The notes below the pieces were generated by a model, which had not been told where the DNA came from, ran no database searches, and saw only the letters and a list, made by a program, of their open reading frames with translations. Both the position numbers and the translations under genes were made by a program. From Terebella lapidaria (taxonomy: Eukaryota; Annelida; Polychaeta; Terebellida; Terebellidae), in the NCBI GenBank assembly GCA_949152475.1, contig OX424567.1:23771402-23835401 (forward strand): 64,000 nucleotides of DNA, written 5' to 3'. Each line of letters opens with the position of its first letter. Positions within the stretch are counted from its first letter, which is position 1. This document shows, piece by piece, positions 38,549 through 48,284 of this stretch.

Positions 38549-39057
38549 CGCAGTGAATGAAACAAAATACACTGGATCGATATGCATTATGTTGATAATA
38601 CCTGTCTTTCTCTAGTACGTGGCGATTAATATTTCACAGGAAATGATTAACAGCGAAAACCATTCAGTCAGATAAGGATTATGAAGAGTTAAGCTCATTG
38701 AACGTGGAGACTGTTTGATGCATTTGACGGATGTAAAACGAATGCACCATTTGGGTCTAGGGAGTATTGTTCCATCCGTCGTCCATTCAAAATTATTACA
38801 CCGGTGTAAGTTATGACAAGATAGCATTGTTTTCAATCCACTACCGAGCCATTGCTTTCCATTTGCGGAACGGTGCTGCGAGAAAGACTCCAGTAAAAAA
38901 AACATCTTTCTGGAATTTTGCTATTGATGTTTTTGATGTTGATACATTACTGAATACAGTGTATAACAGGGTCAATTGTATTGTTGTCCATGTATTAAAC
39001 TGTTTTTTATTGTCATAATTTGCAATATTTGTCTTACTGACCCTGCATCTATCCGTC

Positions 39058-39140
39058 GAACGTTAACTGACAAAATTTTATTGTGTTTGGGTCAGGTCAT
39101 TTATTTTGTTGACGTTCTATGGCGTTAGATAATATATAAG
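39058..39140 (+). repeat. left arm of an inverted pair enclosing the transposon
   Basis: The GTTAACTGAC ... GGGTCAGGTC ... TTTTGTTGACGTTC stretch here is matched in reverse complement at about 42265-42345 (GACATTCCAGTGCC on the minus strand). The arms are about 3.1 kb apart and similar over some 80 bp. They could be the ends of an older element into which the 39423-41810 transposon jumped, or a chance dispersed pair. Confidence 0.4.
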
Positions 39141-39422
39141 GGATCAACACCCACTTTCCTACATTGAATTGTGGAACTTGTGCATCGACTACATACGGAA
39201 TGAATGACCCCAATATAAAGAAAACGTATTATCGCTCCACGTCTTAACCCAATATTGAGAAAAGCTCATGTTGGCACTGTGCTGCTTTCTCAGAAACATC
39301 GTGCACCATTCGTTTTATGTAATGTGCCTGCTATCATGGTTAACGTTCTGTTGATCAAATAGTTTATCATAATTATCCTGATCATATCTGAATGATTTTC
39401 AGTCTGCTTCGTGTGATATACA

Positions 39423-41810
39423 TTAGGGTGGTCCTTATAATAGGGTATTTTTTCAAAGTGTGAGTTTCAAAGCTCTCACCCCTCAAAGTTGTTTGACTAT
39501 CATTAAAAACACATCTGATAAAATATGAGTGTTTTATTACGACTTTTAGAGGTAGCTCAACTCAATTGAAATATTGGTCAATGACCATTTGAGGACTTGC
39601 CGCGCAGCCACGCACGGCGAACATACACGACGATGATCTAATATCAATATCATCATAAATACGTAGAGAATGAAGATTTCTTTATGGCAGTTTGATTCTC
39701 AATGAGATACGCATACATCCAAGAAATTATCTAAATAGCAACATAACTACTAGCAGCATTGCGGCATCAGATTTAGAGGACCAGCAGCGACCATGGTAGA
39801 AATACATGTATGAAGTACAAGACTATCATGGCATGTTGTCCTCGTAATATATTGGACCAAGACAGTCATTTAATGTGCTTGATTACTTCTGGCATCAAGG
39901 AGATATTCATGCAACAAGAACACTAACTTATCTACTCAGTGACAGACAAAAACTGGGGAGATACTATTATACTAGTAGTCATAAACTCTCACATATGTCT
40001 ATCACTGTTCAACATTCGAATCATTTCAACAGAGTGGACTGTTTGCTGTTTGGGAACCGACGCCGATGATTCTGAACAACTTGAAGCAGGAATTACTTAT
40101 GATATAAGTATTGTCTTGAAATCCTCTCTTGTGCCATGATTTGACCAGATTTCTTGAGTTTCTTGAGTTTGAGCACTTGAACAGATTTCTTGAGTTTGGG
40201 TAAACAAAGTCTGTCAGCATCTCTGGTATTGCCTCCAGGCTTTCTGTGTCTTCTCTTGACTTTCCCCATATCACATTTTGTAACAACTGGAACAACAGGG
40301 TCGAAGAAAGTCAAGCCAAGCAGCTTTTCACTGACATACCGCAAGTGTCAAAGCTGTCTTGAATATGGATTGGTTGATCTTTTCCAAAACCCCTCACAGG
40401 TTGGAGGAGACTGAGGTGACTTTAGGATGCGGAAATGGCCTCAAGAGCAGAAAACCACGCCTGAATATAGATTTTAGTTATGAAAACAGAAACATAGAGG
40501 ATGCCTCCTGCCTCACGTGATGTGATCTTGAACTTGTCTCTGAACATGTATTTATGGAGTGCATAGATAGCTATTGCCTTCCATCGTCTATGGTGTATGG
40601 CACCTGGTTCCAGTAATTGCCCACCACAGGCAGGATTTTCACCAACAAGTATTATAATGAGCTCCAGCATCTCCCTGTAGTCATTCCTGGATTGGGACTC
40701 TTGGGGCTGGGTCAGGTCAAAACCGGAGCATTGTTTGACATCAGCTAGGGACATTTTCATTTTTGTCGTCATCAGCAGCAGTTTTGAATTTGAAGGAGCA
40801 AGGAATCCCCAGTGCTGCTGAAATCTTTCGAATATCAGCACACCTGGTCCTTAAGTTGGGTTCATGCAAGTGTCAAATGCACTTGCTAGAAACAGCTTCA
40901 GCAGGTGTTGATGGTATGCCAAATACAGAAAATTGCGAATGAGCTTTCCCTCAAACAAAATAAAAGAACCGCTTATTCGAACTGAGTTTGTGGACGTGCT
41001 GTCGGAGCACATTGCTTTTGACGTGACCACCTTCCTGCCAAATTTCTAACGGGTTCAAGACAGCGGTAGCCTGAGTTCCACAGGTAGCCAACTTCGGGAA
41101 TCCCAACAGCTGGTAGATGTCCACTCACTCCTGACATAATTGTGCACTGCTAAATGATCAACCAAAGAAATCACCAAGGAAAAACAGATTACTGGTGATT
41201 AAGCAATGTATAGAAAAAAATTCCATATCTTGAAAAAGAATAAATGTAAATACTAGTAAATGTATATTAATTCAGAGGTGCCATTGGTCAGATTATTGGT
41301 ATGTACTGCATGTCACAGACAGACAACCAAATTACGAACTTGTCAACATCAAAATACGAAAACCTCCATAAAAACAAATTCAGCATCTATTTTTCATTCA
41401 CATTACCTCATAGTCGTATTTTGTAGGTCCCCTTTTATACCCCAGGTAGTATCCGACATAGAACTTTTCATTACAAGGTCAACGCAGAGAAAAACAAATC
41501 AGATAAAAACAACAACATTACAGTAATATATCCATATTTTTGTATTACAGTCCAATATGCAATGAATGGTTCAATGGTAGTCCCGAAATAGAGTCAGGAG
41601 TGACAATCACACCAATAATAGTGTGGCCTCGTCATGCCCAAAAATCAGCGAAATATGATTGAACAGGCCAAATTTGAAAGCCCTCGAGCTACCTCTAAAT
41701 ATCCATGTATTGTCCTGTAATTTTGTCTGGCATGTTTTATTAACCATTCCAACACATTGGTAGGGTGAGAGTGTTTAAAATAAAAAGTTGACAAATAAGG
41801 ACCACCCTAA
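39423..41810 (-). mobile_element. DNA transposon with inverted ends and 6-bp target duplication
   Basis: The left end begins TTAGGGTGGTCCTTAT and the right end, read inward on the other strand, begins with the same 16 bases. A second inverted match, TTTAGAGGTAGCTC, lies at 39544-39557 and 41686-41699, about 115 bp from each end, so the terminal repeats are long and imperfect. TATACA flanks both sides (39417-39422 and 41811-41816). The 2388-bp element carries a decayed minus-strand ORF of a family I know only as uncharacterised, repeat-associated animal proteins. I cannot name the superfamily from a 6-bp duplication alone; hAT and a few others make duplications near this size. Both ends are intact. 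Confidence 0.85.
40093..41070 (-). pseudogene. decayed ORF of the transposon, uncharacterised family
   Basis: The longest open part is 40422-40841. It contains LIFERFQQHWGFL, then RNDYREMLELIIILVGENP, LEPGAIHHRRWKAIAIYAL, and SREAGGILYVSVFI with IQAWFSALEA. A further part at 40093-40344 contains YVSEKLLGLTFFD. Pieces upstream to about 41070 look like the same protein (for example LKLFLASAFDTCMNPT). The order and motifs recall a family of several-hundred-residue proteins scattered in cnidarian and arthropod genomes, which I take to be transposon-borne; this is memory, not a search. Several stops and shifts interrupt it, so it is not functional. Confidence 0.55.
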
Positions 41811-42357
41811 TATACATGTACAGAAAAATCAATCTAAAAGCATGAGAACCTCAATCATAAATGTTCCTTCCATATTGTGAAACATAAAAAATCCATGATT
41901 GTCAACATTCAAGCAACAAGAGAACGTGAACCCGGAAATCAGAACGTTACAATATCACGGATAAATGGACTGCAGAATATATTTGAGTCATTACACATTA
42001 TTCTATATAAACATCAAACTGAACAACAATTATAACCATGTGCTGAATTTCTCTTCAATATGCGAATTGTTCATGCTTCAAATCGAGTGTTACATCGTAG
42101 CAGTACAATATACTTCTTGGCTAACCACTGTTTTAGTGTTGCGATCTCCCTGCACGCCTTCCATTACCATTCCCTTACATGGAATTGAATAGATTATACA
42201 CGTGTACTTAAATGTTCATTGGTTCACTGGTTTCACACCTATGTGTTATTATTTTGTCGTACATTTGGAGGCACTGGAATGTCGACAAAAACAAGACCTG
42301 ACCCTAACAAAATAGAGTTAGGTCAGTTAACGATCCGCGGCTAGCTGCAGGGTGTAT

Positions 42358-42410
42358 TTTATTGGCATAAAATTACACGGACAATACACAACATATTACA
42401 AACATTTATT
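42358..42410 (-). promoter_or_regulatory. candidate polyadenylation signals of the GPCR gene
   Basis: On the minus strand, AATAAA occurs at 42405-42410 and again at 42358-42363, 7 and 54 bases past the stop codon. The second is the better placed. They imply a very short 3' UTR. Confidence 0.5.
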
Positions 42411-42416
42411 ACATGG

Positions 42417-43559
42417 CTACACGTCGGTTTCATCCGGGTGTGTCGATGTTATTGCCCCGTTATTCCTGATAACCTCTGCTCGGAGGGGAGTCGCTTTGTG
42501 GCCATGCTCTGAACTTTGTGCTTGTTTACAAGTCACCACCAAGAAGAGAACTCCTCTGAATCGCGGACTACCCACGCAGTAAATGATGAAATTCACGCAA
42601 GAATTCACGTTGACCAAGAGTTTGCTAATATTATCCAGGTAGAACACGACGTAGCCGCAGTAATACTTCTGGCTGTACCGCACGAAGTGAAAGGCGGCCA
42701 GTGAGATCTGGCATAAAATCGCTACAATGACGACCACGACCAGGATAAATGTGATGTCATGAGTGGGATTCGCTCGTCCTTTAAGTAATCTCGTGGTAGT
42801 TGTGGCCATGGGCGAGTTCGTCACTCGCTTCGTCTGGAGTCTCTTCTTGTGCTGGCGGAGACCGCGCCATATAAGTGCAGTGAGCACGATGAGGGAGACG
42901 ATTGGGACCATGATAAGTAGGATGTTAACTAGTAGCATCTTGTAGGCGATTTGATAGACACTGGCCTTGCCGAGTTCTGTGGTCTCTTCCTTGAGGTACG
43001 TGGCGTTGGTTGCAGGGTTTGAGTATAGCACTACTTTGTACTCGAAGAAACGTGGAAGGTTGAACAATATGACGAGAACGAGGACAGTCGTGACGTAGAT
43101 GGGGGTTTTCCGGTTATCCCAAACTTCATTGACTTTGTGCGGATGGCAAACGGCAAAGTATCTGTTCATCGCGATGAGAACGACGAACCAGATACTGCAC
43201 ATGTGGCTGATGGGAGTGAGAAGCCAAATGTACCTTATGTAGGGCCACGTCCACCATGGATTGTCACACAGTTGTGAATAGTCGCAGATGTATGGCAGTG
43301 AATCCGTGACGAACACTGACAACAAGAGCATGAAGTCGGACGAGGCTAGACACTGTAACAGGGTGGTAGCCGGCGAACGTCGATCTCTCTGAAAGGTCAC
43401 CAATGACAGGGAATTACCGACGAATCCAAAGAAACACAACACCGATCCAATAACTCCCCACACCACAAAGTTGAACAACTCGCAATCCGCCATTGTTTGG
43501 TTCTTGTGGCAGGGACAGTTGACTCGCCTGTCAGTATATATATCTAACTCTTCCAGCAT
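42417..43559 (-). CDS. class A GPCR, FMRFamide-receptor-like
   Basis: A seven-helix plasma-membrane receptor of the rhodopsin class, 380 residues in one exon, from ATG at 43559 to TAG. Helices lie at about 31-56, 66-88, 108-138, 153-172, 203-230, 268-293 and 304-328. Seen: GNS in helix 1 (N49); LASSD in helix 2 (D75); an MNRY motif in place of DRY at the end of helix 3 (131-134), followed by FAVCHP; and NSCVNFIIYCVGSPRFR at the end of helix 7, which is typical of invertebrate FMRFamide and related peptide receptors. N-glycosylation sites N20QT, and N185AT in loop 2. C98 sits where the conserved helix 3 disulphide cysteine is expected, but loop 2 has no cysteine, and helix 6 has CQISLAAF without the usual proline. 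The ligand is probably a neuropeptide (inference). The nearest named receptor cannot be fixed without a search. Confidence 0.9.
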   Translation of the reverse strand: MLEELDIYTDRRVNCPCHKNQTMADCELFNFVVWGVIGSVLCFFGFVGNSLSLVTFQRDRRSPATTLLQCLASSDFMLLLSVFVTDSLPYICDYSQLCDNPWWTWPYIRYIWLLTPISHMCSIWFVVLIAMNRYFAVCHPHKVNEVWDNRKTPIYVTTVLVLVILFNLPRFFEYKVVLYSNPATNATYLKEETTELGKASVYQIAYKMLLVNILLIMVPIVSLIVLTALIWRGLRQHKKRLQTKRVTNSPMATTTTRLLKGRANPTHDITFILVVVVIVAILCQISLAAFHFVRYSQKYYCGYVVFYLDNISKLLVNVNSCVNFIIYCVGSPRFRGVLFLVVTCKQAQSSEHGHKATPLRAEVIRNNGAITSTHPDETDV

Positions 43560-44890
43560 GGACCCGGTCTCTTAAGCACAACGCTCTTCACCTTGGGCAT
43601 CAACCCAACTATCTTTGTTTTCTTTCAAACATAATCTGATCGTGCGGTTATCTTTTCCCCGTGTAGTTTGCCGGTTGCACATTATCTCGGGAGCGTTGCG
43701 TACGTTTTGCACACTCGATCCACTGTCTTGTTTCCCTGTAGCACTATAGATAATTGGGTGCATTTTGTCCCGGGCGAGACCACGTGGACTCTGATGGGCA
43801 CCTAATGGCTCCATAGTCTTATTCTACACTTGGCCCTTGTCAACATGCATGGCGATAGCCCATTTATCCACCAATCACGATAGCATTCAAAAGAGACGCG
43901 TGCCATGCAGTGATGTGGGAAGGTTCCCTGCTGTTTATCACTTTTCCAATCTTCATGATACACAAATAATCCATAGATTCCCCGTCTACATATCGCAGGC
44001 AGTGTGGAGGATTCTGTCACCGTGTTGGAGATTTTCGCGGTGGCTCTGCAAAGATACTAATTGATATGTAGCAGGCATGGTAGCACCCGTATTTTCACGC
44101 GGAAAAAGCCAACAACTGGTGCTGTCAATATTTATAGCTGGGTTGTGTCAGTGCAAAACATCCTCATGATAACCTTGAAAATATGTTGATGTTGGTGAAA
44201 CTATGGCATAAATTATAACTGGCAAAACAGTATGTGGTGGTAGGGGTATTCTTCATTGGTGAATTTCACTCAAGCGCCATTATACCCTTTTGTTGAAACA
44301 ACTGCTACACCTGAAAGAACCAGCGTGTATTTTGTATTTCACTATTTATCGCCGTCATTGGTCGCATTCTGGTCGAAAACTTAGCCATTAAATCAGGACG
44401 AAACGTGGGACCGAATAAATTCCTGGCAAATGCGTGTGGGGAAATGAAATGTGCTACTGCAAAACGACGCTCAAAGGAAATTGCTACTCTTATGAAGGAC
44501 ACTCGGCTGTAAATTGTCATTCATCAGGGTAGAATTGTATTGATTACAATCCCCAGACTCATTATGGTAATTTTAAAAATTACTGCGGATTTGACACTGC
44601 AAATACATGTACCCGGTTTGTGCATTGAGAATTAAATTAATATCAAATATGAGAATTATATTAACATGTCCACATGTCTGTAAGATGAATAAAATAATGC
44701 ACCATATATACATGTACGTTATATTTTGTGGTGAATGAGCGGTGGACATACTACAACATATGGGCTATATTTATGTATGTCTAACCACCGTCTGCTTGTA
44801 TTCTGGGAAATCAAAGACTTCTACGACACGCAAGGTGAGGAAATTTCAAACCTATAAACAATATATATCTTACCTTCATTACCATATGGC
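43560..44890. other. upstream region of the GPCR gene; no further gene
   Basis: The two minus-strand frames at 43572-44020 directly upstream of the receptor start contain no recognisable domain, and probably overlap its 5' UTR and promoter. GC content is somewhat higher up to about 44060, then falls. Confidence 0.4.
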
Positions 44891-44899
44891 TCAATAACC

Positions 44900-45360
44900 A
44901 CGTTTATGTTGCTCTATCGACCTAAATCCCATCTGCTGACAAAACTCTGCGATGTTCCCGAATAAAAGTCCTTTCTTTCTTCTGGTCGCCCTCCTAAATC
45001 TGCCCAATATTTTATCGGCGTTGCTCCAATCAGAGAAGGAACTGCTTCCAATAGGCTTCCAACTCCATCCCACTTAGCACTGTAAAGCTGATCACTTCGT
45101 TGCGGCTCCCTAACCTTGGACGAGGGACCCCACAAGCTCAGGGAGAAAGATTGACCGCCTCGCCTGGTCCGACGGGTAATTCCTCCGGGCGGTGGCCCTA
45201 TTGTGTTATCCAGCTCGGCCAATGGATCAATTTTTGAAGTCGGGTCCCTTCCTTGCCTGTCGTGCTTTGGGGGATTCCGCTTCGGGACAAATGCCCCCTG
45301 GGGTTGCCTAGGAAATGGGTTTGGATGTGGGTGATAGCGTGAGACCTTTATGGCAATGTC
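44900..45360 (-). other. GC-rich island with an open minus-strand frame
   Basis: About 450 bp stand out as GC-rich against an AT-rich background. The minus strand is open at 44914-45222 (102 codons, containing LLEAVPSLIGATPIKYW), and an overlapping frame is open at 44891-45073. No domain is recognised. It could be a fragment of a mobile element from a different compositional background, or an isolated exon. I see no terminal repeats. Confidence 0.3.
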
Positions 45361-45826
45361 ACCGGTGATTAAACCCTTTTGTTATCGATGTGGGCAGTGT
45401 TTAGGAATGAGATTTCGAAGCTGATATCTTGAGCGACAGGGCATTGATTGTCGAGAAATGAACGTGATACGATCTACAAATATTTCATCAACAATATATG
45501 CGAAATAACTATGATAAATATTATTAATATTATATAATGATTCACTGTGCCATGAGCGCAGTGGCCTGTAATGGATACTTATGTACGTGTAATGCATGTA
45601 ATGTACGTGTAATATTTCAGTATTATGTTAATGAATTGCTGATATTTGCTCATGTTACAATGGAAACAAATACATTTACACTCTATCTGCCCATGTTGAC
45701 GAAAGGATGGTTTAATTGTATAATTTTGCAAATTATTCACTTTAGGTTCCATGTTATCATCATCCTATTTGTATGCTATGTAATGATATATGTATATTTA
45801 CACTTTCGAAAGGCTCATTTTATTAA

Positions 45827-46541
45827 CCTCTTCAGTGCCTACAGCGCCGGATTTTTCCGGCGCAAAACGTAATTGTGTGACGCCTATGTGCCGGAAATAT
45901 CCGGCGCAAAGTCATTCCCATGTTTCTTCTTGTACGGTCTATATTTTTCAGTCAAAAGTCCCCACGCAGCTTCTGTATATCCATGAAACTGTTGTAGTGT
46001 TCGTTACAATCGATATGTAGGTCAAAGATAGTACATCAATACAATCGGAATGCATGTAATAGAAAGATAAATTATTGGGTTTTCCGTGGTGTTGTCGTCT
46101 GACAGATGTATGTAATTGTGTGAGCATGCTGAGCAAAGGTATTCTCCACTGAATTCCCTGTCATTTGTACCAGTTAGATCTAGGTATGATAGTTAACATC
46201 AATAAAAGAAGCTGAGTTGCATGTATCATATTCATAATCAAAGACATGGGGATATTAATATTCTGTGAAAACATTGCATGCTTTCGTGTATATCATTTCA
46301 AGATTTGTGAAAAGTTCAAGAATTAGTGGTTGTTGTGAGGTTGTTGCTATGGTAACCAGAACACACCAAGGCATTATGATGTTGCTTGCATAAGGCTAGA
46401 TACTTTTTCATACTTATTCAATTAATTTCAATCAACTGTGGGTCTTTCTTTAAAGATATTATCATGATAATATATATTTTGCAATTTTCCTAGAAAAAAT
46501 GCCCGGCGTGGGACAATTTTTCAGGTCTGGCGGTCAAGAGG
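45827..46541. mobile_element. short non-autonomous element flanked by TTAA (piggyBac-like)
   Basis: TTAA stands at 45823-45826 and 46542-46545. The ends begin CCTCTTCAGTGCC and, on the other strand, CCTCTTGACCGCC. TTAA target sites and CC(C/T)T ends are typical of piggyBac. The left terminal 90 bp carry two CCGGCGCAAA blocks in a CGCCGGATTTTTCCGGCGC-type palindrome, and GCCCGGCGTG appears near the right end. The 715 bp hold no transposase frame. Confidence 0.65.
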
Positions 46542-46545
46542 TTAA

Positions 46546-48284
46546 AGATACAAACATTTATCATTACCAGTCTACAGATCAGCACTCACAATTATGTTGT
46601 TAGTCATTATTCCAAAGTGCTGCTTGATTTCGCCTACCTGTCCTCGCCCCATAATATTTGTACCAGAACAAAAAACGCCAACAGAACACAGCTGGTGTAA
46701 AACAAATTCATATCATCCAGGAGCTCGCAATATATGCCATTATTGAGTTGCGTCGATGTCCACAAACACTACAATATGATATTCGTACATATTTAAATAT
46801 TGTTCAATGCGATGTAAAGAACTAAGGATTAAATCTGCTGCAAATGTATTATTCGGTATAATACCACTATAACCAAACAAACTCTGCATTCCACTGTTTG
46901 CACTTATTTGTACAATTAACAGTGAGCCAAATGCAGTACACTATAATTCTACATACAATATGAACGACGATGATGTCATCAGTGAGATTTGTATCAAGAC
47001 GAGTAGTTTGTATTGTGTTGTTCTGGTTTGTTTGTGTATGAGTGCCTTTTCTGCTAATGAATTCAGACGAGAGGCGAATTGTATTTGTCATTGGCGATAC
47101 ATGGAAATACATGCAATCGATTTTTGTAGTTCTGAATGATAATTCTCATATTATGAGTGGATGACGGCCACATTTTCCGTGAACAGTTGTTATTAGTCAG
47201 ACCGTTCTTCGCATTGTATCGTAAAAAACAATCATGGGAACTCATGATATTATTTTTCTCCGCAATACGTGCAATTACAAGCACATGATGAAAAGACATG
47301 AAATATCATGTGATTGAGTGTCGAGCAGTTCCTTCCTGCTTGTCAATTTCATAATATGACATACCCATTAGTAAAATATCCGTGCCACCTGAACGCAAAA
47401 GCATAGCCTAGTATAGGACTGACCATGGGTAATTGGCAAGCACATCATTGACCAGCTTTACTTTGTAAGTAAGTAAATTTTTTTCAACAATAGCATCACC
47501 TAACAATAGACTGTAATAGCCTTCCACATGTATCTACTTTAAACATATCAACTGAACCCAATTCCATCGCCCATCTACGAATCCAGTCTCTTGCTGTTCA
47601 TCTCTCATGGGAGTCGAAGTCTTTGATACCTGAGCATAAAAGGGGCTCAGCGACGGGAAGAATGTGTTTGATATTGGATGACTCAGTCTTCACAGTGACT
47701 ATGGGTTGTGTAATGCTCTGAGTAGGGGACTGTCATAGTCGTAGCGACGTAGCATTAATAGTCCAGCGAAGAGATTAGGATATCATTACATTTTTATTCT
47801 TAAAGTTTACTGGTGTATCTTTCTGAGATTTTGCTCAATAATGCCTAAAAAGATTTATCTTGGCTGGGGGGGGGGGGGGGCGTGGGGTCAAAATGGCAGC
47901 CATTTCCAAATATTTTTAGACTTTGATGGCCATTGACGGCCAATCTCAAAACTGTTTTCAGTATTCAGACAGTTTTGATATTTTTGTTTCAAACCATTCC
48001 ATTCATGTCCCGTCCTGACATGTAAAAGATTTTTCGACGGACCAGCGAAATCAAAATTTTTGCCAAATCAAGTCACTATCAAGTCACTATTTTTTTGGCT
48101 ATTGAAAACTTCATGAGGGGACATTTCAAGATGGAGCCTTAAAATCGGCACATGCAGATGGGAAATCATATATTGCAGTTTTTGTGGTAACCTTCAACTT
48201 GACCTTCGACTTTGAAAGGTCAAAACGACCATTTTGGTGAAAACAAAAAGACCGAATGTGGGAACCTCCCTTTGGGTTAATGTT
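46546..48284. other. no gene seen; G15 run
   Basis: AT-rich non-coding sequence. A run of 15 G lies at 47866-47880, followed by CGTGGGGTC. At 48190-48250 there is a TTCAACTTGACCTTCGACTTTGAAAGGTCAAAACGACC stretch with TGACC-like and GGTCA-like words. No frame is supported. Confidence 0.4.

Larger units (their letters stand above)
30430..38960 (+). repeat. three decayed tandem units of 2-3.5 kb
   Basis: Marker blocks recur in the same order. Block a (GCATGGTA, GAGGCCCTAA, ATGAGAGCT(G/A)A(A/G)AGACATCAAGG) is at 30480-30530 and 33730-33780. Block b (CAATCTGATGCTG, GCAGTGGTGATCA) is at 31370, 34840 and 36930. Block c (CCCAGCCCAATATGAA) is at 32270, 36280 and 37580. Block d (ACGTTTACATAAAAA ... 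ACACCGGT) is at 33010-33340 and 38460-38810. This gives units of about 3.3 kb (30.43-33.68), 3.1 kb (33.68-36.79) and 2.2 kb (36.79-38.96), each with private losses. An inner 151-bp duplication lies at about 37897-38200. Confidence 0.7.

Noticed and set aside
47866-47880. G15 run as a regulatory or structural element
   Set aside because: A single homopolymer run without phased partners; a four-run G-quadruplex pattern is not shown by this alone.
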